A stretch of 64,000 nucleotides of DNA from contig NC_081545.1 in the NCBI RefSeq assembly GCF_901000735.1, positions 33,783,634 through 33,847,633 of the forward strand, written 5' to 3'. Below, one piece after another: positions 44,060-53,819 of this stretch. Position 1 is the first letter of the stretch; every line of letters begins with the position of its first letter. The position numbers and the translations under genes are program-made. The DNA comes from Corylus avellana. Lineage: Eukaryota; Streptophyta; Magnoliopsida; Fagales; Betulaceae. Below the pieces are notes generated by a model. That model worked only from the letters and a program-made list of their open reading frames with translations. It searched no databases and had not been told where the DNA came from.

Positions 44060-44574
44060 CTACCAAACCATGGTGAACTTGCTGGCTACTTGAATAAAAC
44101 AAATAAAAAGAACATTAAACAAAGAAGGATGCCACCAGGTATGAAGAATCCATGAACCAGAGGAAGAAGAAGAAATAAATAAATTAATCAAGGATGCCTC
44201 CAACACAATTTTATATTACACTTTCAGAAATAAAGATTTCAGAAGAAAAACATGTGACCTTATATTTAATCAACTTATAAGAACAACTTGCGAAGAGCAA
44301 TGTGCAAACTCTGCTTCTTTCGTTTTCTCTGTGTTTTTTGGTTTCTTTTCCTCACGCAAACGCCTAGTACAAGTCAATCATCCATTAAGTACTGCAAATA
44401 TTATGTCATTTCGGAAATATTCATCAGCATCCTAAGAAAGAATTAACACAATTAGAGTAAAAAAAAGACTACCACCAAACATTGACTTGGTGCAGCTGCT
44501 CTATTTATGTAAACGATGATTAAAGTTCTACTCCAAACAAGAGCAATTGTCTACCTTTCTTTCCTCGTTTGCTA
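44060..44574. other. Promoter region of the second DUF247 copy
   Basis: From about 44310 it is homologous to 40680-40810 upstream of the intact copy. No gene is seen. Confidence 0.45.
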
Positions 44575-45614
44575 ATGGGGAACACTAGACTTACAAGGTT
44601 GCTCTTGCAGCAAATAAGCAGAAAAACATGGCATGCTGTAGCTAAAAGAACAAGAACAGGGGCTCTTCATGGAAGGCTCTACTCAAGTAATTCAATGAAA
44701 GAGGTTTTGAAACCCGAGTTTCCAGAAGAGAGCAGCTCTGCAGTCTGCATTTACAAGGTCCCAGATATTATGCGACGGGTGCAAAGAAAGGCTTATGAAC
44801 CCAATGTCATCTCAATCGGTCCATACCACCACGGAGTAGCGCGCCTACAAGACATGGAGAAGCTCAAACTGAAATTTGTTCACCGCCTTTTCAACCCGAT
44901 TGGAGAAAATGGAGTCAAATTAGATTTTGTGAAGAATGCCCTGGGAAAACTGGAGGAAGAAGCTCGGATTTGCTACTCGGAAGAAATCAAACTTAGAAGT
45001 GATAAATTTGTGGAGATGATGCTCATTGATGGCTGCTTCGTTGTTGAGCTCCTTAGAGAGGTGTGGCAGAGCATAAATCCGGACACCAAATACCTTTCAT
45101 CCAAAGGTGGATGCTGCCCACTTTTCGTCGTGATCTGATAATGCTTGAAAACCAACTCTCATTCTTTGTTCTGTCGGAATTGTTTCTGTAAAATATATTG
45201 GATAATATATTAGAAGCGGAAGAGAGAGAGAGCGGAAGTATATAGGACTACATCTCTTCTATTATGATTGTGTTGATAATGAATACAAAGGCCTCTATTT
45301 ATAGAGAGGCAAGTAACCTAGTAGACTAAGGGAAGGTAAACCTAGTAGACTAATGAAAGGTAAACCTTGTAGACTACTAATACCTAAGAAAGTAAATAAC
45401 CCTAACATAATATTCTTAACAGTTTCAAATCACAAGTAAAAGTACTACACCGCCGTGGCCATGTTTGCAAAAGCTTGCCCTTCACTTCTTCAATCCCCTG
45501 TTGTAGAGAGACTTGGATACTACTACACCCCAGAAGAGCATAGCGGTTGAAGGAATGGAGGCAAGGCACTTTATTGACCTTTTCCGTTCTAGCATTCTCC
45601 CAAGGATGCCGACA
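44575..45614 (+). pseudogene. Second DUF247 copy, broken
   Basis: It aligns with the intact copy from the ATG at 44575 (GNTRLTRLL, then AVCIYKVPDIMRRVQRKAYEP, VISIGPYHHG). About residue 170, near 45070, a small insertion shifts the frame, and the reading frame stops at 45138. A solo LTR (45187-45421) sits in the gene. After it, homology resumes (KLALHFFNPLL) with a TAG in place of the Gln codon of the intact copy. All homology ends at the Copia LTR (45615), and the 3' third of the gene is missing from the other side of that element. Confidence 0.88.
45187..45421. mobile_element. Solo LTR (235 bp) inside the broken DUF247 copy
   Basis: It starts tgtaaaatatattgg and ends attcttaaca, and it is flanked by gtttc at 45182-45186 and 45422-45426, a perfect 5-bp duplication. 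Removing it rejoins the DUF247 homology. This is the product of recombination between the two LTRs of a former full element. It is not related to the Copia LTRs at 45615. Confidence 0.88.
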
Positions 45615-48600
45615 TATAATGACAAACAATTCTCTTGGAGATAATCTTCTCACTTTGTTAAATTACAACCAGTGTATGTGGTACATTATATACAAGCAAG
45701 AGAGAGACTTTTACAAGGAAATTTCTACTGATTGAAAATCTAATTTATGACAGGAGCGTCATGTTAATTGCTGGAGCATTTTGTCTTTAATGTTTTCCTT
45801 ATGAAGGTATATTTGACTATTGGCTATAACTCATGAATCTCTAGTTGTGTGTGTTTCCTTGTATGATTACTAGAAGCTTCTGGTGCAATAACTTGAGCTG
45901 GATATTTCCTTCCAGCTGTATGTTTCCTTGTTGAGTCCTCCTTGACAGGTGTGGTCTTGAGTGTAGGAGAGGATTGTGGCACAACATCTTCTAGTGTCTT
46001 AATATGCCCCCTCAATTGAAGCGGAATTTCAGTGATGCTGAGATTGCTACAGAGAACATCAAAGCGTGTAGAGACCAAAGGTTTGGTAAAGATATCGACT
46101 TTTTGATCTTTTGTGGAAATAAATCGGACCATCAAGGATTTTGCTGCAACCTTATCACGAACGAAATGAAAATCTATTTCGATATGTTTGGTACGGGAGT
46201 GAAACATGGGATTGGCTGTTAGGTAGGTCGCGCCAAGATTGTCACACCATAGGATGGGAGGTGCGGATAGGAATATACCAAGTTCTTTGAGAAGGGACTG
46301 GAGCCACTGAATTTCAGCCGTTGTATTGGCAAGTGAGCGGTATTCGGCTTCGGTGCTTGAGTCTAAGACAGTGGCTTGTTTACGAGAGCTCCAAGATATA
46401 AGATTACTCCCAAGAAAAATGCAATAGCCACCAGTAGAACGGCGATCATCGGGGCAGCCAGCCCAATCGGCATCGGAGTAAGCATGTAATTGTGAGACTG
46501 AGTTTTTGCGAATGAGTAACCCATAGAACAAAGTATGTTTCAAATACCTCTATATTCGCTTTACAGCAGTCCAATGTGGGATTGTTGGCCGTTGGAGAAA
46601 TTGACAAACTTTATTGACGGCAAAAGAGATGTCTGGGCAAGTGAGTGAGAGATATTGTAAGGAACCAACAATACTCCGATATAACGAGGGATCTTCAAAT
46701 GCTTCGCCATCAAAGCGGGACAAGGTCTTGGAAGAAGACATAGGGGATGTCACTGTCTTAGCATATAGCATATTAGATTTCTTGAAGAGGTCCAAAATGT
46801 ACCTTCGTTGAGAGAGAAAAAGTCCACGTGCATAAGGGGTTACTTCCACACCTAAGAAGAAATTAAGAGTGCCTAGGTCCTTGATTGGGAAATCACCTTG
46901 GAGCTTAGCAATAAGACGGGCTATGAGTTCTGTATTTGGACCTGTAACGATTATATCATCCACATAGATGAGGATGAAAATAGTGGTAGCACCGGTACCA
47001 AAAAGAAATAACGAAGTATCTGCCCGTGAACCCACAAACCAAGTTCCTGTAGGCGAGAGCTAAGGCGTGAGAACCATGCTCGCGGAGCCTGTTTAAGACC
47101 ATAGAGAGATTTTTTGAGGTGACAAACGTGATCTGGAAGAGTGGGATGAACAAATCCTTCTGGTTGAACCATGTATACATCTTCCTGCAAAAATCCATGG
47201 AGAAACGCATTTGTTACATCCAATTTGTTTAATATACCAATTGGATGAGACAGCAATAGAAAGGACAGTCCGGATGGTTGTGGGTTTAACCACTGGACTA
47301 AAAGTATCATCATAATCAATCCCAGGTTGGTGGTGAAATCCTTTGGCGACTAGTCGAGCTTTGTGGCGATCGATAGTGCCATTAGATTTTCGCTTGATTT
47401 TATAGATCCATTTGCACCCAACAAGGTTCATGTGGGCTCTCGAGGAACAAGCGTCCATGTCCCATTTTGAAGGAGAGCATTAAATTCAGATGTCATGGCT
47501 TCCCTCCAGTGCAGGGATTTGTGTGCAATTGTGAATGAGGTAGGTTCCTCATAGGAAGCATCAATCGTGGTGAGAAGTGCCTTTGGTGGAGGATAGGGAA
47601 TGGTCCCATCTGTGAATGCACGTGGCTTATGGATTTGATTCTTGGACCTTGTTTGCATGGAGTGAGCAGCACCTGGCATAGTAGTGGAATTAGATGCAGT
47701 AGTAGGCACATGGGGAACCGGCAGCACATGGGCATTAGGTGACGCAGCAGGTTCTGAATTTGATGAGCAGGGAGAGTGTAGTGGGCCAGGTGTAACTTGA
47801 GGTGCATGAGGAGAGGATTGTGGAGATGGAAGATCTGTGACAAGTGGAGTTGGTAGTACCGTGAGGTTGGAAGGTAATGGCACAGAATTAGTCTTGGGAG
47901 AAGCTGCAATCACAGAGTTAGTATGAAAAGGAAAAGAATTTTCATCAAAAATAACATTACATGACACATAAATGCGGCCTGAAGGAACATGGAGACACCT
48001 GTAACCTTTATGTTGAAAACTATACCCGAGAAAAACACAAAGTTGAGATCGGAAGGCAAGTTTGTGTTGGTTGTAAGGGCGCAAATGAGGCCAACATGCA
48101 CACCCAAAAACCTTTAAGAAATTATAGTCAGGAGCCTTGTGGAATAGTAATTCAAATGGCGATTTGTTGTGGGTAACTGAGGAAGGGAGACGATTAATTA
48201 AAAAGGCTGCAGTGAGGAAGGCGTCATCCCAGAATTTGAGTGGCATGGAAGCGGCTGCGAGTAAGGAGAGACCCGTTTCGACAAGGTGTCTGTGTTTTCT
48301 TTCCACGGAACCTTGTTGATGATGAGTGTGAGGACAAGAGATCCTATGAGAGATCCCTTGGCGTGATAAAATGGGATTGAGAGCTCGAAATTCTCCACCC
48401 CAGTCTGATTGGATGGCTTTGATTTTACGCTCAAAAAATTTTTCCACATGTGTTTGGAACTGTAAGAATATAGAAGTAACAGCAGATTTAGCAGCAATAG
48501 GAAACAACCACACAAATTTACTGTAATCATCAATAAAACACACATAATACCGATTGCCATTATTAGAATAATAAGGGGAAGGTCCCCATACATCGGTAAA

Positions 48601-50637
48601 GATTAAATCCAAGGGATAATTTGAAACAGATGGAGAAAGATGAAATGGTAGCTCATGGCTTTTTCCCATTCGACATGCAGCACATAGACCAGAGACTTTA
48701 TTCTTGAGAATTGCAAGGTGATGAGCGCGAACGACTTGACTAACAATACGGAGGGAGGGATGACCTAGACGACAATGCCAGCGGTCCATGGAAGCACGTT
48801 CACCCAAGAAGGCTAACCGAGGTGGAGGAGGACATGAGGGGAACGTGTAGAGGCCATCTTTACTCTGGCCGCGAAGCAGAGTGTTGCCCGTGAGTGAATC
48901 CTTAACACAAAAGAAAGAGGGGTGAAATTCAAAATAGACATTATTATCACGAGTGAACTGAGAAACTGACAAAAGGTTCTTTTTAATCTGTGGGACATGA
49001 AGAAGATTGGTCAATAAAAATGAAGCATTAGGATAGATTAATTTGGAAGAACCAGTGTTGCTTATAGTCAGATCTTGCCCATTGCCTACATGCAATTGAT
49101 CTGTGCCGGTGTAGCTATCAGAATAAAGGTTGAGATTTTCATGCTCCGATGTGACATGGTTGGTAGCCCCGGTGTCTGGATACCAGTTGATATCATTGTT
49201 GTTCTGAGAGGATGCTGCAGAAAAAGCTTGCATGTTAGGTGAGTTATCCTTTTGAAAAGAATAATCAAACCTGTGGTAACAACTAAGGGCAGTATGGCCA
49301 GGTTTGTTGCAAACTTGGCAGACTGGTCGAGAATTGGGACCAATTGATGTGTGTGATGGCCCTCTGCCACGGCCTCTCCCACGGAAACCATGGGATCTGT
49401 GAGTGGAATGCTGGCGAAAGGGTGGGGATGGCCCACGGTATGCACCCTTATTTTTATGGGTCAAAGGACGTGCTGTAGCCACGTTTGCTGAGGGAAAAAC
49501 AGATTCAACAGCACTGGAGTTGTGCTCTAGGCGCATTTCATGAGTCAAAAGGTGCGCATATAAGTCTTCAATGGACATGGGGTCCACACGGGTGGTAACA
49601 GAGGTTACAAACGAGTCAAACTCAGTGCCCAAACCAGCAAGTAAAAATGAAACCATCTCAAAATCATTGAGTGGCTGGCCAGCAGAAGCTAGAGTATCAG
49701 CAAGAGTTTTGAATTTCTGAAAAAATTCAGAAATGGAGGAGCCTCCTTTCTTGAGTGTAGCAAGTTGATAGTGAACTTGCATGATCCGAGCCCGTGAATG
49801 GGAAGAGTACATGCGTTCAAGAGCATGCCAGACTTCACTTGAGGTGGAATAACCAATAACTTGAGAGATAATACTCTCAGTGAGGGTGGACAAGATGGTA
49901 CTTAGGACCATTTGATCTTGCTGGAGCCAAGTGAGAAAATCTGGGTTGGCAATTGTATCAGGGGAATTCGTAGATGGGGTGGGGTTAGGAATTGTTTGTG
50001 TGGGTGAAGGGATGGTGCCTTCGACAAAACCATAGACATTTTGGGGTTTGAGGTAAGTTACCATCTGCCATTGCCACGTGATATAATTTTCACGAGTAAG
50101 TTGGGCAGTGACACGATGAGGAAGATTGTTAAACAGAGAGGCAGGGGAAAGGGTAACAGAGGGAGTGACGTTGGTGGAATTGGTGGAGGAAGACATTTTG
50201 AGGATCAGAAAAAAAATGACGTGAGTCCTAGAAGGGCTCTGATACCATGTAATGACAAACAATTCTTTTGGAGATAATCTTCTCACTTTATTGATCTACA
50301 GCCAGTGTATGTGGTACATTATATACAAGCACGAGAGACACTTTTACAAGGAAATTTCTACTGATTGAAAATCTAATTTATGACAGGAGCGTCATGTTAA
50401 TTGCTGGAGCGTTTTGTCTTTAATGTTTTCCTTATGAAGGTATATTTGACTAGTGGCTATAACTCATGAATCTCCAGCTGTGTGTGTTTCCTTGTATGAT
50501 TACTAGAAGCTTCTGGCGCAATAATTGGAGCTGGATATTTCTTTCCAGCTGTATGTTTCCTTGTTGGGTTCTCCTTGAAAGGTGTGGTCTTGAGTGTAGG
50601 AGAGGATTGTGGCACAATATCTTCTAGTGTCTTAATA
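45615..50637 (-). mobile_element. Copia-type LTR retrotransposon, defective, minus strand
   Basis: LTRs of 390 bp lie at 45615-46004 (3' LTR) and 50248-50637 (5' LTR), differing at a few dozen positions. The primer-binding site tggtatcagagcc (minus strand, about 50235-50247) follows the 5' LTR. A polypurine tract (ttgagggggca, minus strand) precedes the 3' LTR. The LTRs begin TA rather than TG. The 5-mers flanking the element (cgaca and gtggc) do not match. The left neighbour is a DUF247 gene and the right neighbour is a peptide-gene promoter. Confidence 0.9.
45824..50196 (-). pseudogene. Copia gag-pol polyprotein gene, frameshifted
   Basis: Read on the minus strand from the ATG at 50196. 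The order is Gag (UBN2-like), the zinc knuckle CQVCNKPGHTALSC, protease DTGATNHVT, the pre-integrase HCRLGHPS and an integrase core (FTDVWGPS, DDYSKFVW, SDWGGEF). Reverse transcriptase and RNase H follow in other frames: [11 protein letters not shown] (47093-47458), a piece at 46951-47319, YVDDIIVTG (46550-47035) and [17 protein letters not shown] (45824-46543). Integrase before RT defines Copia. Breaks lie near 47430-47458, 47210-47320 and 47035, with a TAG at 46550-46552. The element is therefore dead. Confidence 0.88.
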
Positions 50638-50699
50638 GTGGCACCTAATTTCCTAACATTTTCCACCATTTCCACAAGCTTATCACCATCTCTGATCAC

Positions 50700-50707
50700 T
50701 ATAAATA
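50700..50707 (+). promoter_or_regulatory. TATA box of peptide gene D
   Basis: tataaata, 75 bases before the ATG. Only about 40 bases of the shared promoter remain upstream before the rearrangement point near 50659. Beyond that lies the Copia LTR, which might supply new regulatory sequence. Confidence 0.7.
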
Positions 50708-50781
50708 CCAAGCTTTACATCCCAATTTCACATCCCAATTTCTCTACAAACTAAAGAGAAACTTTCTTGCTACATTACTCC

Positions 50782-51051
50782 ATGGCCAGAGAACTCCAAG
50801 CTCGCCATTTCCTTGTCCTTGTTATTTTCTTAAGCTTCTTTTTGCTATTCTCTACCATACAAGCCCGCACTTTGCATGCTCAAACTCATCACCACCATGC
50901 CATAGTGAAGCCCTCTGGAAGCCATGGAGATGGAGTAACGGGTTATTATATTACTGAAGTTCTTGGCCACTGGGGAACTAACAATTATGAGCCAATTTTA
51001 CCCAGAAGAGATCTTGCACATTCAGGTCCAAGCCCCGGGGATAGTCAGTAA
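50782..51051 (+). CDS. Small secreted peptide precursor D
   Basis: 89 residues, the block-2 counterpart of gene A. It has the same signal peptide (with Phe for Ser at residue 23), His-rich stretch and middle. Six extra bases place Ala-His before the core (RRDLAHSGPSPG), and the last residues are DSQ instead of DNH. The terminal His seen in A and C is thus lost. This could mean a new peptide variant or decay. The truncated promoter (see the TATA box entry) also sets it apart. Confidence 0.7.
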   Translation: MARELQARHFLVLVIFLSFFLLFSTIQARTLHAQTHHHHAIVKPSGSHGDGVTGYYITEVLGHWGTNNYEPILPRRDLAHSGPSPGDSQ

Positions 51052-51573
51052 CTCGTTAATGGTGCATACATTACCGTCCGGACGACCCAAAAACAGAGCA
51101 TCAAATGTGTCTCAATGCACCTTAGTTGAAATAATTGTTTGTTTAGGAGGAAATTTGAATTACTTGTAGACCAGTATGAATTAATACAAGGTGAAATAAA
51201 TTATTATGTTCTGGGTCATTGTAATTTAATCCAACATCTCTTGAATAAAGTCTTTGTAATTGCATTTGCTACATACAAATTGTTGTTGAATGGAGTGATG
51301 TGGTCGTGCCATGAGAATTTACTTTTTGTGAAGAAGAATTTAAGTTGGTGGTGGAAGAATTTTCAGAATCAGCCATGAATGACGTGAGTCAAGGGGTAAA
51401 ATACCATAATACAACACAGAATAACGTTCTTGATGATGATGCGGTACGTGGACTGGGAAAGCCCAGTTAGGAAATGGGCCGCAGGAGAACGATTTTGCAT
51501 ATTTTCAAGAAAAAGTATTGTTGGATTTTTCAATCCAAAAAAGATAAATATATATATATATATATGAATAAAG

Positions 51574-51610
<37 letters not shown>

Positions 51611-53161
51611 TTAACATGAGAAGGTTACCCCTACTAGGTGATTGTGCCGCTGTAAGATTGACTACTACTTTACCATTAAAGTCTAATTCAAGTCAGCTAC
51701 ACATTTGACTTGTTTTGATTGGAGAAGGATATATATTTCCCTTTCAAGACGAGCGTTAATATTTTATTTTAAGGTTAAATAAGTTCTTTGGTACCCTTAG
51801 TAATTAAGGGTCAATGAAAAACATTATAAAAATAAAAAATAAAAAACACATTGGTCGTGGGTCACAAATAACAATTGTCAATGTTCATAACAGATGGTGG
51901 CAAAGAATAATGTTTTGGAAGACTCACGACTTTTCTAATTGACGGGTTCCAAAGTCGAATTAAGGATCATGTGGGTTTCGAATGGATTGACTGAGATGGG
52001 AATCGATAAAGCCAAGGCTTTGTGACTGATGAGAGACTTCCAGGATTTGTAAACACCCGGATTAGGGATTTGACGGATAGTCACAATAGAATTTTTAAAG
52101 GAGTATTTTTGTCTTCTCAAAAAGTGAAAACAAAAAAATATTCGTCAAATATAATTAACTTGATAACTCTCGAATAACTTATATGGGGCTGTGGCACAAA
52201 CCTATCTTTTTGTACCCTCCAATGAGATATTGACATTTCAACTTAAAAAAATAAAACAAACACACAAGATCACATCCAAATTTACTAAAAATTAAAAAAT
52301 CTCACATCACATATATGAATGTGATTTGGTGGATTTGTTTTATTTTCTTAAGTTATACTAATTAAGTTGAGGTGTCAATATCTCATTGGAGAGCACAAAA
52401 AGATGTATTTGGACCACAACACCGTAGAAATTTGAAGTCTCTTTCCAAATTTATTAATTTTTTTTTTTTTTTGGAAAATTACAAAGAAAGAGGCATTAAG
52501 TGTTTTTATTTGCAAAACAGCAAAAGTAAATAATGCTAAAAGAACTTCTACCACTCAATTAGATTATGAAAAGACCAACTTCAGTCCTAATTTGCATAAA
52601 CTTCCATTTCTTAAGTTCCAAAATCTAGACTTGACCCCAAAAAACTGTGGCAAATTTACATTTGTTTAATCAAAGACTAACGCCACGTTAATTAATATTC
52701 AATAAGTATGATAAATGAATATGAAAATTAACATCAGTACTCTTTACCAAAAATCTTGTTCCGGTAGTCTTAAGCTTTGAAGGGAAGCACTTAGACAGTT
52801 AGACCGGATATTAGCCAACACAGAAGGGAAGCACTTGGAAAACTTAAAAATTCTATCATCAAACCCTAGCAAGTAGAGAAGAATTTGGTCAAACAACATC
52901 AAACCCTAGCGAATAGAGAAGAATTTGGTGAGACAGCATTTTGGACCGGAATCTAAATTCAACTTATAAGCTGGTCTTGGTTTCTCACTGATTTGAGATA
53001 AGCCTCAAGCTTGTCACCCAAGATTCCACCCCCAACACTTGAACCTCTCTCTCTTTGAGTTTCCTTGCATGCTTCGTAACATACTCACCATTCTCATGCG
53101 TCTTTGAACCGGGCATGCATTTTTCCACCATTTCCACAACCTTATCACCATCTCTGATCAC

Positions 53162-53169
53162 TATAAATA
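53162..53169 (+). promoter_or_regulatory. TATA box of peptide gene E
   Basis: tataaata in the same context as gene B, 80 bases before the ATG. Confidence 0.7.
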
Positions 53170-53248
53170 CCAAACTTTACCACCCAATTTCACATCCCAA
53201 TTTCTCTACAAACTAAAGAGAAAACTTAATTCCCTGCTACATTACTTT

Positions 53249-53527
53249 ATGGCTGGAGAACTCCAAGCTCGTCATTTCCTTGTCCTTGCTATTTTGGTGA
53301 GCATCTTTTTTCTATCTTCTACCATACAAGCCCGCTCTCTGCATGCTCAAACTCATTGCCACCATGCCATAATGAATCCCGCTGGAAGCCATGGAGTGAC
53401 AGGTTATTATATTAGTGAAGTTCATGGCCCTCTGGGAATTAAGAATTCTGATCCAATATTAAACAGAAGGGAACTTTCGGATTCAAACCCAGCTGAGGGA
53501 GGTCCAAGCGACGGGGCTAAGCATTAA
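53249..53527 (+). CDS. Small secreted peptide precursor E (identical to B)
   Basis: 92 residues with the same amino-acid sequence as copy B: signal peptide ending STIQA, VTGYYISEV in the middle and the C-terminal core GGPSDGAKH. Its upstream region is complete, unlike that of D. It is downstream of D in the same orientation and about 2.2 kb away, as B is from A. Confidence 0.75.
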   Translation: MAGELQARHFLVLAILVSIFFLSSTIQARSLHAQTHCHHAIMNPAGSHGVTGYYISEVHGPLGIKNSDPILNRRELSDSNPAEGGPSDGAKH

Positions 53528-53819
53528 CTCGTTAATGGTGCATACATTACTGTCCGGACGACCCAAAAACAGAGCATAAATGTGTCTCAAGACACCTTAG
53601 TTGAAATAATTGTTAATTTAAGAGGAAATTTGATTTACTTGTAGAGTATGAGTTAATACAGATGAAATAAAATTATTATGCTCTGGATCATTGTAATATA
53701 ATCCAATATCTATTGAATAAAGTCTCTGCAATTTCATTTGCTACTTAGAAATTGTTGTTGAACGGTGTAATGTGCTCCTGCCATGAGAATTATAGATCGA
53801 TGTTGTTAAATTATTAAAC

